64,000 nucleotides of DNA from JBOGVA01 sp050692195 (GCA_050692195.1 JBOGVA010000018.1:1-64000), one strand, 5' to 3'; positions 25,154 to 34,183 are shown, counted from the stretch's first letter. Numbers and translations are program-made. The notes: generated by a model from the sequence alone, not told the origin.

Positions 25154-25693
25154 TTGAGCGAGCTATCCCATCTGAGGCGACAGAAGGACGAGGTCTTCGC
25201 CTCCAGCGCCCATTCACCGCTCACCGTGGAGCAGAAGATCGGCTTCCGGGGCCTCGACTACTTCCCCGAGAACCCCGGCTTGGTGATCGAGGTCGATCTG
25301 GACACGAGCGTGGACCCCGAGCAGGTGCTGCTCCCGACCTCGACCGGCGCGCTGCGCGCTTACCGCCGGGCGGGCCTGGTGCGGTTCGAGTTGGAGGGAC
25401 ACCCGGTTGAGCTGACCCTCTTCGCCGAGGAGTTGCAGGGCGATCTCTTCCTCCCGTTCCGGGACGCCACGTCGGGCGAGGAGTCCTACCCGGGCGGCCG
25501 GTACCTCGAGGTGGGAGCGCCCCGGGGCGGCCGCGTCGTGATCGACTTCAACCACGCCTACAACCCGTACTGCGCATACGCCGAGGGGTGGAGCTGTCCA
25601 CTGCCCCCGCCGGAGAACTGGGTGGACGTGCCGATCAGGGCGGGTGAGAAGAAGTTCGCCGGCGCGGTGCTCCGGCCCGCGGCGGAGGAGTGA
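25154..25693 (+). CDS. DUF1684 protein
   Basis: The 179-residue product is chosen from TTG 25154, 7 nt after GGGAGG; no better start exists. It has the DUF1684 pattern: LSHLRRQKDEVFASSAHSPL, GFRGLDYFPENP, LPFRDATSGEESYPGGRYLE, and the conserved FNHAYNPYCAYAEGWSCPLP with PPENW near the end. Function of the family is unknown. A tRNA-Ser gene follows. Confidence 0.85.
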   Translation: MSELSHLRRQKDEVFASSAHSPLTVEQKIGFRGLDYFPENPGLVIEVDLDTSVDPEQVLLPTSTGALRAYRRAGLVRFELEGHPVELTLFAEELQGDLFLPFRDATSGEESYPGGRYLEVGAPRGGRVVIDFNHAYNPYCAYAEGWSCPLPPPENWVDVPIRAGEKKFAGAVLRPAAEE

Positions 25694-25714
25694 TGGGGAT
25701 CGAGCCGCGTTTCG

Positions 25715-25720
25715 TAGAAT
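25715..25720 (+). promoter_or_regulatory. -10 box of tRNA-Ser(GGA)
   Basis: TAGAAT lies 7 nt before the tRNA 5' end. Confidence 0.5.
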
Positions 25721-25727
25721 CGCCTTC

Positions 25728-25814
25728 GGAGGGATGCCCGAGCGGACGAAGGGGCACGCCTGGAGAGCGTGTAGGCGGGTAACCGTCTCCGGGGTTCAAA
25801 TCCCCGTCCCTCCG
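25728..25814 (+). tRNA. tRNA-Ser (anticodon GGA)
   Basis: This 87-nt class II tRNA has acceptor arms GGAGGGA and TCCCTCC, anticodon loop CTGGAGA (GGA), a long variable arm, T-arm CGGGGTTCAAATCCCCG and discriminator G. CCA is not encoded. Confidence 0.95.
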
Positions 25815-25886
25815 CTCCGACCATGGAACGCTCCGCCCCTTCAGCAATGCGCGAGGACGCGGCGGGGACGCGGCAAGGCAACAAAA

Positions 25887-25916
25887 GGGGGAGGCCCCGG
25901 AACTGGGGCCTCCTCC
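25887..25916. terminator. Hairpin terminator after lipoprotein copy 2
   Basis: GGAGGCCCC and GGGGCCTCC (25890-25898 and 25905-25913) form a 9-bp stem. It matches the terminator of copy 1 in position and sequence and belongs to the duplicated segment. Confidence 0.7.
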
Positions 25917-26690
25917 TCGCTGCTCCGTGGATGACTCAGTGGGAGAAGTCGATGGCCACCCGGAGCGGGTCCTGCAGTACGAGCACCGTCCAGCACGAGC
26001 CTTGCTTCAGCCCGAAGGCCCACGACAGGATGGCCTCGTAGTCGCCCGTCTGCTCGGCCTCCTTGAGCGCCTCGAAGCCGGGGCGGAACTCCTTCGGCCC
26101 GTCGTAGGTGATCTCGGCGTCCTCACCCGTGAAGTCCCAACCGCTCGCACCGCGGAACGCGATGCCGGCGAAGGACTCGCCGTCCACCTCGACCGGGTCG
26201 CCGGACCCATCCTGCCTGATGGGTGGAGTGACGGCCACGATCTCGTACCGTGGCAGTCCGAAGTACCGCCCGTCGCTGGGCGGGGCGAACTCGAACGTCA
26301 CACGGTCATATCCCTCGTGGGTGCCCACCCGGACGTCGACGAGCTGGGCCACGTGGTTCTCGCTTCCGCCCCTCACCGCTTCGCACGGCTCCGAGCTGAC
26401 GTCCTTCCCGCCTGCCTTCGAGCGTGCGTTCGCCGGCGAGGGCGACGCCGACGTGGTCTGATCGGCCTGCGAGCTCGGGCTGTCGACCGCGGCGGTCGAA
26501 CCGTTGGACCGCCGGTCGATCGTGTTGGCCGCCCCGGTCCCGCAGGCGCTCAGCCCCAGTCCGGCCAGCACCACCAGGATCGCGAACCGCTTCATGAGGA
26601 CCTCCTTCCTCGATGGACGAGTACAGGATCGGTCCTGGGCGTCACGACGCCTTCACTCCGAGGTAACGGTCCGTCAACAGCGCGCGGCTG
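25893..26690. repeat. Duplicated segment, copy 2
   Basis: This segment repeats the one at about 19838-20650 in the same orientation, covering terminator, lipoprotein gene and upstream leader. The copies have diverged by point changes and two short gaps in the linker. Confidence 0.8.
25936..26595 (-). CDS. AMIN-like domain lipoprotein, copy 2
   Basis: The 219-residue paralogue of the product at 19881-20549 has the same lipoprotein signal (LSAC), linker and beta-rich domain. Most changes fall in the linker, while GSENHVA-LVDVRVG, VTFEFAPP and DPVEVDGESFAGIAFRGASG are kept. The conserved domain and varied linker suggest both copies are functional. The gene lies between a tRNA-Ser gene and an aldo/keto reductase. 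Confidence 0.8.
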   Translation of the reverse strand: MKRFAILVVLAGLGLSACGTGAANTIDRRSNGSTAAVDSPSSQADQTTSASPSPANARSKAGGKDVSSEPCEAVRGGSENHVAQLVDVRVGTHEGYDRVTFEFAPPSDGRYFGLPRYEIVAVTPPIRQDGSGDPVEVDGESFAGIAFRGASGWDFTGEDAEITYDGPKEFRPGFEALKEAEQTGDYEAILSWAFGLKQGSCWTVLVLQDPLRVAIDFSH

Positions 26691-26693
26691 GTT

Positions 26694-27713
26694 CTATCTC
26701 CGGTCGATGAGGTCCCAGGTCTCGCCGAAGATCAGGCCCTTCACGTGGTCGGACGCCAGGAAGCTATGGGGGAACCCGAGGCGGATGGCGCTTGCCCGGT
26801 CCAGCCTGTCCAGCTGCTCGGCGGTCAGCTCGAGCTCCAGGCTCCCCAGGTTCTCCTTGAGCTGTCCCTCCGTCCTCGCGCCGATGATCGGGATGAGGAC
26901 CCCACGCTGTTGCCGGCGGACCCACGCGATGGCTAGCTGGGAAGGTGAGGAGCCGGCCTCGTTCGCCACGGAGGCCACCTCACGAGCGAGGGCCAGCTCC
27001 CTGTCGTCCTGGGGCTCGTCTCCGTAGCGTCGTGGCTCCTCGGTCCGGGTGTCGTATTTGCCCGAGAGGACCCCTCCGCTGAGGACGCCCCAGGCCGTGA
27101 CGGCCAGGTCGAACGCCTGAGCCATCGGGAGGAGGTCGCGCTCGGGGTCACGGTCGGCGACGCTGTACGGCAACTGGATGGCCACGGGCCGGGCCCAACC
27201 CCTGAGGTCGGCCATCGTGGTGGCCTGGGCGACGACCCAGGCTGGAGTGTCCGAGATCCCGACGTACAGCACCTTCCCGGCCCGTACCAGCTCGTCGAAC
27301 CCCCGCATGACCTCCTCCACCGGTGTCATGCCGTCCCACATGTGAAGCCAGAGCAGGTCGACGTAGTCGGTGCGCAGCCGGCGGAGGCTCCGCTCGAGGG
27401 ACTGCACCATGTTCTTTCGGTGATTGCCTCCGGCGTTTGGGTCGTCCTTCCGTGAGGTCAGGGTGTATTTGGTGGCCACGACGAAGTGCTCCCGGTCGGG
27501 GGCGACGAACTCGCCGACGTACTCCTCGCTGGTTCCCTCCGTGTAGTTGCTCGCGGTGTCGATGAAGTTTCCCCCGGCCTCGGCGAAGCGGTCGAAGATC
27601 CTGCTGCTCTCCTCCTTCGAGGCCCCCCACCCCCAGTCCTCACCGAAGGTCATCGTTCCGAGCGCCAGCTCGGAGACCCGAAGGCCGCTGTGCCCGAGCA
27701 GCTTGTATCTCAT
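26694..27713 (-). CDS. Aldo/keto reductase
   Basis: The 339-residue enzyme starts at ATG 27713 behind GAGGAG. The AKR tetrad is visible: Asp and Tyr in FIDTASNYTEG, Lys in VVATKYTL, His in LLWLHMWDG. The C-terminal IPIIGARTEGQLKENLGSL binds NADPH. It resembles the YajO/Tas-type group. It is third in a likely operon after an ArsR-type regulator and a 51-residue protein. The substrate is unknown. Confidence 0.9.
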   Translation of the reverse strand: MRYKLLGHSGLRVSELALGTMTFGEDWGWGASKEESSRIFDRFAEAGGNFIDTASNYTEGTSEEYVGEFVAPDREHFVVATKYTLTSRKDDPNAGGNHRKNMVQSLERSLRRLRTDYVDLLWLHMWDGMTPVEEVMRGFDELVRAGKVLYVGISDTPAWVVAQATTMADLRGWARPVAIQLPYSVADRDPERDLLPMAQAFDLAVTAWGVLSGGVLSGKYDTRTEEPRRYGDEPQDDRELALAREVASVANEAGSSPSQLAIAWVRRQQRGVLIPIIGARTEGQLKENLGSLELELTAEQLDRLDRASAIRLGFPHSFLASDHVKGLIFGETWDLIDRR

Positions 27714-27726
27714 CGCGTCGCTCCTC

Positions 27727-27882
27727 TCAGGAGGCCTTGCAGTCTCGTTCCCGCGAGTCTGCAAGCTCCTTGCCTCGTCGGGCCCGCCACCCTTCCTCCG
27801 AGCGCCGGGCTCGCTCCGCTCGCCTGAGGCGGTCCTCCATGCGCGAGCGGATGAATTCGTAGTCGATTCCCATCATGTGCAT
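27727..27882 (-). CDS. 51-residue highly charged protein
   Basis: A short ORF from ATG 27882 behind AAAGGAG (5 nt spacing) encodes MHMMGIDYEFIRSRMEDRLR, then an Arg/Glu-rich helix (RAERARRSEEGWRARRGKEL) and one Cys near the end. The strong ribosome site and tight fit between the regulator (27917) and reductase (27713) genes support it. It looks like a single amphipathic or coiled helix; no function is recognised. Confidence 0.6.
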   Translation of the reverse strand: MHMMGIDYEFIRSRMEDRLRRAERARRSEEGWRARRGKELADSRERDCKAS

Positions 27883-27916
27883 GCTGACTCCTTTCACCGT
27901 TCGAGGGCGGGGCGGT

Positions 27917-28999
27917 TCAAAGCCGCGGCCCGAGGTAGACGTCGAGAAGTGCGGAGGCCTCAGGGATCATGTCGTGACGAACGCTGTAGCGGCGTTCGAG
28001 GTCGGACGTCACCCGGACCAGCCCGGCCGCCCGGAGGATGGCCAGGTGGTGGTGGAGGGTGGACTTCGGTATCTCGAACCGATCGACCAGCTCCTGGAGG
28101 GTCGGGGTCGAGCTCGCGATCGCCCTGAGCATCCGGAGCCGCTTCTCGTCGCCGAGGGCCCTGTGCAGCCTCACCAGCCGCCCGGGCGGTGCCCCCACGT
28201 CGCCACCCAGGCTCTCGTCGGCCACCGGATAGCAGAACAGCCTCGTGTCGTCGTGCTCGCACAGGAGCACCCAGGGACGCATCGCCACCTGGGGGATCAG
28301 GAACACCTGGAGGATCTCCGGACGAGGGATGAACTGGATTCCGCTGGCCACCTCGATCAGGCGCTCGGACGACATGGTCTCGAGCATCGCCTTCTTGGCC
28401 TCGGCGTCCCGAACCAGGATCGGCTCAACCTCTCGCTCCTGCTCGCGGAACACCTCCCGATGCCAGCGGTTCAGGACCTCCATCGCGGTGTCCCTGGTCT
28501 CCTGCGGTGACAGGGACAGCAGCGGCGCCAGCATGGAGCCGGCCTCCCCGCCGAAATAGGCGCCGTCCCCGACGAGCACCTCCTTGGCGTCCTCGTCGCC
28601 CTCGGCGGCTCGGCGCAGGACCTCGCGGCTGATGGAGCCCTGGTAGGCAGGGACGTGGTACCCAAGGAGGTACAACCGGAGGTCGAGGGGGGCGAGCCCC
28701 TCGATCCGCCCGAGCAGGTCGCCGACCTCCCGGACGGCGGGGGGGCGAGTGGCCAGCCCCAGGAAATTCACCCACGCCTTGCCGGCCCGAGCGCCGATGC
28801 GCTCGATCCCCTGAAGGAGGTCCGCCGAGGCCCTCCGACGAATATTTTCGACCCACTCCAGGCCGACCTCGAGCGTCCCGTACTCGTGCGGTTGCCCGAA
28901 GGCGCTCAGGCTGACCAGGAATTCATGGCACAGACCGGCCTCGATCTGGACGGACGTGGCCCCGGGCCGTCCCGTCAGGTCCATCACGCGCTTCGCCAC
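27917..28999 (-). CDS. ArsR-type winged-helix regulator with large N-terminal domain
   Basis: The 360-residue protein has an N-terminal domain (about 1-270) of the kind found in DUF5937-like regulators, and a C-terminal winged helix (about 275-340: LHRALGDEKRLRMLRAIASS, TLQELVDRFEIPKSTLHHHLAILRAAGLV). The start is taken at GTG 28999; an ATG six codons in is possible. A perfect palindrome lies 12 nt upstream, between this gene and the divergent ABC exporter, so it probably represses both. Confidence 0.85.
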   Translation of the reverse strand: MAKRVMDLTGRPGATSVQIEAGLCHEFLVSLSAFGQPHEYGTLEVGLEWVENIRRRASADLLQGIERIGARAGKAWVNFLGLATRPPAVREVGDLLGRIEGLAPLDLRLYLLGYHVPAYQGSISREVLRRAAEGDEDAKEVLVGDGAYFGGEAGSMLAPLLSLSPQETRDTAMEVLNRWHREVFREQEREVEPILVRDAEAKKAMLETMSSERLIEVASGIQFIPRPEILQVFLIPQVAMRPWVLLCEHDDTRLFCYPVADESLGGDVGAPPGRLVRLHRALGDEKRLRMLRAIASSTPTLQELVDRFEIPKSTLHHHLAILRAAGLVRVTSDLERRYSVRHDMIPEASALLDVYLGPRL

Positions 29000-29010
29000 G
29001 GTCGCTCCCC

Positions 29011-29030
29011 TGTTCGATATTTTTCGAACA
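29011..29030. promoter_or_regulatory. Palindromic operator between arsR-type gene and ABC exporter
   Basis: TGTTCGA-N6-TCGAACA has perfect 7-bp arms. It lies 12 nt upstream of the regulator start and 155 nt upstream of the exporter. A TATACT box (29038-29043) follows. AT-rich spacing and location point to the regulator's binding site. Confidence 0.7.
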
Positions 29031-29184
29031 AGTCAACTATACTTCGGTTGGCCGGATCGTCAAGTCGGGACTTGCGACGAGGGATGGAACGCGTATCATG
29101 AGGAAGCCGCCGGCCGGGCCCGTTTTGGGCTGATCCCTGTTCGCCTTGCAACCTCTCTTCCAGCACGTGTGAGGAGAACCTGTC

Positions 29185-30936
29185 GTGAAGAGACAACCCA
29201 GTGTGTTCTGGCGTGGTCTGCGCGTGATCGGGACCTACATCGCCGCGCATCCGCTGCCCTTCACGGTTGCGGTGACGGGAGCCGCCGTCTATGCGGCGAT
29301 GACGGTGGCGAGCACGATCGTCCTGGGGCGTATCACCGACCGGGTGCTCGTCCCGGCCTTCGGCCCAGGAGTGTCGCTGGGCCCCGTCCTGTGGGGCGCT
29401 GTGGCCATCATGGCCGTGGCGATCATCCGGGCGGGCGGCATCGTCACCCGGCGGTACTTCGCCGGCATGACCGGCAGCCGGATGATGGCCACCCTGCGGA
29501 CCCGGGTCATGGACCGATATCAGGAGCTGCCGCTCGCCTACCACCGGTCAAGGCCGACCGGCGAGCTGATGGCGCACGCCGAGGCGGACGTCATGGCGGC
29601 GACCGAGGTCATCCACCCCCTTCCGTACACGACAGCGGTTGTCCTGCTGATCATCTTCGCCGTGGTCGCGCTGGTGCTCACCGACCCCTTCCTGGCGCTG
29701 ATCGGGTGCTCGATCCTGCCGGCCCTGACGATCCTGAACCGGTACTACGGCCGCAAGGTGGAGGCACCGGCCCGGCGCGCCCAGGAGCGGATCGGTGACG
29801 TGTCCTCGGTGGCCCACGAGAGCATCGACGGCGCGCTGGTGGTGAAGACCCTCGGTCGGGAGCGGGCCGAGGTGGAACGGTTGGCCCAGAAGGCCGAGGC
29901 CCTCCGGGACGAGCGCGTCCGATTCGGGCAGATTCGAGCGGCCTTCGAGCCGGCCTTCGAGGTCCTGCCCAACGTAGGGATCGTCGTGCTCATCGGGATC
30001 GGGTCGTGGCGGGTGTCCACGGACGCCATCAGCATCGGCACGCTGGTGCAGTTCGTCAGCCTCTTCCAGCTCCTGGCTTTCCCCATGCGGCTGATCGGGT
30101 TCGTCCTCTCCGACATCCCTCGAGCGGTTGCCGGGCACGACCGGATCCTCGAGGTCCTGTCCGAGCCTGTCTCCCTGCGTCCGGCCGCCGAGGCCCTGGA
30201 GCTGCCTCCCGGGCCACTGTCGCTATCGGTTCGCGACGTCCGCTTCTCCTACGCCGCCGCTCCCGTGGTGGATGGGGTGTCTTTCGAGGTCGCCCCGGCC
30301 CAGTCGGTGGCCCTGGTCGGCCCCACGGGATCCGGGAAGAGCACCCTGACTCAGCTCCTGGTCCGCCTGGCGGATCCCGACGCCGGTTCGATCCGCGTCG
30401 GCGGAGTCGACCTGCGCTCCGTCTCGGCCGAACGCCTTCGGGCCGCCACCGCGATGGTGTTCCAGGAGAGCTTCCTGTTCGCCACCAGCGTGCGGGACAA
30501 CATCACGCTCGGTAGGACCGTTTCGGACGAAGAGGTCCACCGAGCGGCCAGGCTGGCCCAGGCCCACGGGTTCATCACGGCGCTTCCGGGCGGCTACGAC
30601 ACGGTCCTGGGGGAGCGAGGAGTGACCTTGTCTGGAGGCCAGCGCCAGCGGGTGGCCATCGCTCGGGGGCTGGTCGGCCGGCCGCGGCTGTTGATCCTGG
30701 ACGACGCGACCTCGTCAGTGGATCCGACGGTCGAGGCCGCCATCCTCGATGGGCTTCGCCGAGGGCTGGATACAACGTTGATCGTGGTTGCCTACCGTGT
30801 GTCGACCATCGCCCTGGCCGACCGGGTCTTCTTCCTCGACGACGGGCACATCGTCGCCTCTGGGACTCACGATGAGCTCCTGTCCCATGCCGACTACGAG
30901 GCGATGGTCCGGGCCTACGAGCGAGGTGCGGCGTGA
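29185..30936 (+). CDS. Heterodimeric ABC exporter, subunit with degenerate ATP site
   Basis: The 583-residue half-transporter has six TM helices (about 1-320) and a nucleotide domain: Walker A GPTGSGKST (about 379), signature LSGGQRQR (about 482), Walker B LLILDDATS with Asp in place of the catalytic Glu (about 502), and VVAYRVSTI with Tyr in place of the H-loop His (about 537). The start is GTG 29185. It overlaps the partner by 4 nt. Degenerate site residues here match the altered signature in the partner, as in TmrAB- or TM287/288-type exporters. Confidence 0.92.
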   Translation: MKRQPSVFWRGLRVIGTYIAAHPLPFTVAVTGAAVYAAMTVASTIVLGRITDRVLVPAFGPGVSLGPVLWGAVAIMAVAIIRAGGIVTRRYFAGMTGSRMMATLRTRVMDRYQELPLAYHRSRPTGELMAHAEADVMAATEVIHPLPYTTAVVLLIIFAVVALVLTDPFLALIGCSILPALTILNRYYGRKVEAPARRAQERIGDVSSVAHESIDGALVVKTLGRERAEVERLAQKAEALRDERVRFGQIRAAFEPAFEVLPNVGIVVLIGIGSWRVSTDAISIGTLVQFVSLFQLLAFPMRLIGFVLSDIPRAVAGHDRILEVLSEPVSLRPAAEALELPPGPLSLSVRDVRFSYAAAPVVDGVSFEVAPAQSVALVGPTGSGKSTLTQLLVRLADPDAGSIRVGGVDLRSVSAERLRAATAMVFQESFLFATSVRDNITLGRTVSDEEVHRAARLAQAHGFITALPGGYDTVLGERGVTLSGGQRQRVAIARGLVGRPRLLILDDATSSVDPTVEAAILDGLRRGLDTTLIVVAYRVSTIALADRVFFLDDGHIVASGTHDELLSHADYEAMVRAYERGAA

Positions 30937-32870
30937 GGGCGCCGGATCGGGCCCGGTCCGGGTGGATCCGGGTCAGGCAGGTCCTCAGCGAGCGCAGTCT
31001 CCGCAGGCCGGAGCCGGGCGTCGAGGACGTCGTTCCACCCTCCGGGTTCGACGGGCGGATCCCACACGAACCGGAGACACCCGAGGAGCCGATCCCGGCG
31101 AAGGGACTGGATGGCGCGTGGCGGGTCCTTCGTCGCGGCCTGAGGGAGAGCCCTGAGTTCCGGGTGGGGTTCGGCTACACGGTGGGGCTGGCGATCGCCC
31201 TGGCCCTGGGGCGGGTCCTCATCCCCATCCTGATCCAGCAGATCTTCGACAAGGGGCTCAGCGGACCCGGTGGATTCCGCCCCGCGTTCGTGTACACGGC
31301 ATGCGCGGCGGTCGCGGTCGGGATCGTGGGCATCTACTTCTTGGGGCGGGCGCTGTTCCGCAGGCTGGTGCGAGCAGGCGAGAGCGCGCTCTGCGGACTG
31401 CGGGTCCGCACGTTCGATCACATCCACCGCCTCAGCATCGCCGAACAGACGGCGGAGAAGCGCGGTGCCTTCGTGGCCCGCGTCACCTCGGACATCGACA
31501 TCCTGGGCCAGTTCCTCGAATGGGGCGCTTTCGCCTGGATCGTCAGCCCCACGCTGATGCTCGGGGCCCTCATCGGGATGTTCGTGTACTCGTGGCAGCT
31601 CGCCCTGATCACGCTGGTGGTGATCGCCCCGCTGTTCCTGGTCCTGCGGGCGATGCAGCACGGGATGATCGCCGCGTACGACAGGGTGCGGACCCGCGTC
31701 GGCGAGATGATGTCGGAGGTCTCCGAGGTCCTCATGGGCGCCGCCGTCGTACGGGCCTACGGGCTGGAGGAACGGACCAACCGGCGCGTGAAGGACGCGA
31801 TCAGGCGCCGGTACAAGGCGGAGATGCACGGGGCAAGGTACATGGCCTCTATCTTCCCCATCGCGGATCTGTTCGGCGCGGCGGCCCTTTCGGCGGTCAT
31901 CGTCGTGGGATCCCTGTACGGACCGGACTGGGGGCTTTCCGTCGGACGCCTCGTGGCCTTCATCTTCCTGGTGACGCTGTTCCTGGACCCCCTCACCGAG
32001 CTGTCCGAGACGTTCGACATGACCCAGACGGCCATCGCGGGCTGGCGGAAGGTGCTGGCGGTCCTGGACCTCCCGCTCGAGCTCAAGGAAGCCTCGCCCG
32101 GCGTGAGCTTGCCTGACGGCGCTCTCTCGGTCCGGGCCCAAGGCGTCGAGTTCGGCTACAGGGACGGCGGTGGCCTGGTACTCCGGGGGATCGACGTCCA
32201 GATTCCGGCTGGATCCCACGTGGCCATCGTCGGAGAGACGGGTTGCGGCAAGACCACGTTCGCCAAGCTGCTGTCCCGCTTGGCGGACCCGACGTCGGGC
32301 CGGATCCTGGCCGGGGAAATCGACCTGAGGGACGTGGCGGCGGAGTCACGTCGCACCGCGGTGCGCATGGTGCCCCAGGACGGATTTCTCTTCGACGCCA
32401 CCATCCGGGAGAACGTCCGGTTCGGCCGGCTCGGGGCGACGGACGAGGACGTCGAGGCCGCCTTCGAGGAGCTCGGGCTCGGTTGGTGGGTGAAGAGCAT
32501 TCCGGATGGTCTGGACACGCCCGTGGGAGAGCGGGGCGAGAACCTCTCCGTCGGTGAGCGCCAGCTCGTCGCGCTGGCCAGGGCGCAGATCGCCGGGCCG
32601 GGTCTTCTCATCCTGGACGAGGCGACCAGTGCCGTGGACCCGGAGACCGAACGGGCCCTGTCCGAGGCGCTGGAGCATCTGTCCGAGGGTCGCACCACCG
32701 TCACCATCGCCCACCGCCTGTCGACCGCGGAGGAGGCTGAGCAGGTCCTGGTGTTCGACCGTGGCCGAATCGTCGAGCGGGGTGTGCACGCAGATCTGGT
32801 TTCCGCCGGCGGGGTCTACGCGTCGCTCTACCAGAGCTGGCTGGGGAACACCCGGGCCGAGGTGGGCTAG
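30933..32870 (+). CDS. Heterodimeric ABC exporter, catalytically competent subunit
   Basis: The 645-residue partner has an extended N-terminus (about 1-65), six TM helices and a nucleotide domain with Walker A GETGCGKTT (about 433), Walker B LLILDEATS with catalytic Glu (about 560) and H-loop TIAHRLST (about 593). Its signature reads LSVGERQL instead of LSGGQ. One full ATP site forms from this Walker A/B and the other subunit's LSGGQ. Substrate is unknown; control by the divergent ArsR-type regulator is likely. Confidence 0.92.
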   Translation: MRAPDRARSGWIRVRQVLSERSLRRPEPGVEDVVPPSGFDGRIPHEPETPEEPIPAKGLDGAWRVLRRGLRESPEFRVGFGYTVGLAIALALGRVLIPILIQQIFDKGLSGPGGFRPAFVYTACAAVAVGIVGIYFLGRALFRRLVRAGESALCGLRVRTFDHIHRLSIAEQTAEKRGAFVARVTSDIDILGQFLEWGAFAWIVSPTLMLGALIGMFVYSWQLALITLVVIAPLFLVLRAMQHGMIAAYDRVRTRVGEMMSEVSEVLMGAAVVRAYGLEERTNRRVKDAIRRRYKAEMHGARYMASIFPIADLFGAAALSAVIVVGSLYGPDWGLSVGRLVAFIFLVTLFLDPLTELSETFDMTQTAIAGWRKVLAVLDLPLELKEASPGVSLPDGALSVRAQGVEFGYRDGGGLVLRGIDVQIPAGSHVAIVGETGCGKTTFAKLLSRLADPTSGRILAGEIDLRDVAAESRRTAVRMVPQDGFLFDATIRENVRFGRLGATDEDVEAAFEELGLGWWVKSIPDGLDTPVGERGENLSVGERQLVALARAQIAGPGLLILDEATSAVDPETERALSEALEHLSEGRTTVTIAHRLSTAEEAEQVLVFDRGRIVERGVHADLVSAGGVYASLYQSWLGNTRAEVG

Positions 32871-33574
32871 GGAAGGGTCCAGCCGGGACAGAGATCGGGC
32901 GCCACCGGCCCGGGAAGCTCGCGAGCCCGCTCTATGCCGGTTCTGACGTCGTCGAACGTCTCCCACGCCAGGAACCGCACCCCGTCCTGCCGGCAGATGT
33001 CAACCAGGTGCTTCTTCGCAAACACCAGATCAGAGTACAGGGCGCCATAGCGATCGGTGTGCCCCTCGCCGACGAAGGCGACCGGGCCGGCCCGCTGACG
33101 GTAGCCGAGCACGGTTCGCATCTTGCACGTCCCGCAGCCCACGCAGACCGGATGGGCGTTGGGAAAGGCGAAACGCGGCCCATCGGCTCCAAGCGTGAGC
33201 CCATTCGTGAGCACGGAGACGCCGTCGACGCCTCCAGCCCGGAGCATCGGCTCCACGTAGAAGCCGAATCCGTCGCTGGCCACGGCCACCTCCATTCCAG
33301 CCCCCAGGGCCCAGTCCACGAAGGGCCGGAAGCTCGGCTCCAGCCGGTAGCGCTCGAGGGCGAAGGCCAACATCTCGTCCTGGCTACCTTCGAGGAGGGC
33401 CGCCTGCCGGACCAGACACTCTCGAGACCCGATCTCGCCTCTCTGGAACTCGAGGTCGATGTCCCACCAGCTGGGAGGGGCGAACGATCGGAGGATCTCC
33501 TCGGAGACATCCTGGGGACAGATCGTGCCGTCGAAGTCGATGACGACCACGCGAACCGGCGGGGACTCGCTCAT
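32867..33574 (-). CDS. HAD-family phosphatase (MtnX-like)
   Basis: The 235-residue product opens with VVVIDFDGTICPQDVSEEIL, the DxD nucleophile motif. Motif II is VAVASDGFGFYVEP, and VAFVGEGHTDRYGALYSDLVF supplies the late Asp. A GCGTCKM segment carries Cys, as in HK-MTPenyl-1-P phosphatase MtnX and relatives. It may act in methionine salvage, though no other salvage gene is nearby. It overlaps the ABC gene tail to tail by 4 nt. Confidence 0.8.
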   Translation of the reverse strand: MSESPPVRVVVIDFDGTICPQDVSEEILRSFAPPSWWDIDLEFQRGEIGSRECLVRQAALLEGSQDEMLAFALERYRLEPSFRPFVDWALGAGMEVAVASDGFGFYVEPMLRAGGVDGVSVLTNGLTLGADGPRFAFPNAHPVCVGCGTCKMRTVLGYRQRAGPVAFVGEGHTDRYGALYSDLVFAKKHLVDICRQDGVRFLAWETFDDVRTGIERARELPGPVAPDLCPGWTLP

Positions 33575-33633
33575 CAACGACAGGTTGGCCCGACGGGGGC
33601 CCGGGGCGCAAACCCGGGCTGGGTGTCTTCGCC

Positions 33634-33975
33634 TCAGGTGGCCGAGCGTTCCTCCGGCCGGGCCACGGTGGCGCCCCACATTCCCACCGTGGCGACCACG
33701 GCGGTCAGCCGGTCGAGCTTTGCCTGGATCGCGGGATGGGTGGTCGTTGTTCCGGCTCCGGCCACCAGCCCGAGCGCTCTGCATGCCACCAGCCAGGTGG
33801 CCCTGAACTCGTACGAGAGTGGATCGACACCCACTTCTTCGGCCCAGCCTCGAACGTCGGCGTGAAACTGGTCGAAGACCCCGACCCACTGTGGCCCCAG
33901 GGCATGGGCCCACCGGTGGGTCCGTGTGACCGCCTCCTCCACCACGCTCTCGTCCTTGTCCGTCGACTCGGCCAT
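33634..33975 (-). CDS. Hypothetical helical protein
   Basis: The 113-residue product is acidic at its start (MAESTDKDESVVEEAV) and mostly helical, with FDQFHADVRGWAEEVGVDPL and FRATWLVACRALGLVAGAGT. No membrane helix or known motif is evident. It lies 59 nt upstream of the phosphatase gene on the same strand. Function unknown. Confidence 0.6.
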   Translation of the reverse strand: MAESTDKDESVVEEAVTRTHRWAHALGPQWVGVFDQFHADVRGWAEEVGVDPLSYEFRATWLVACRALGLVAGAGTTTTHPAIQAKLDRLTAVVATVGMWGATVARPEERSAT

Positions 33976-34183
33976 CGCACCTCGTCTCTCCACGGGACCG
34001 TTCCTGTGCCGGGATGTGTCCCGGTGGTGGGATTGTTTCGCGCGGTCTGAGGCACGACCACTGCCTTTCGGCCATTTCTCGATAGGACCAACGTCTTGGG
34101 AACTCCGGTCGGCCCCGGTCCGTCCAAGCAGATAGTTCCCGGGGCGATCCCGCCCCGGCCCGGCCGAGGAAGGGAGCGTTCCC

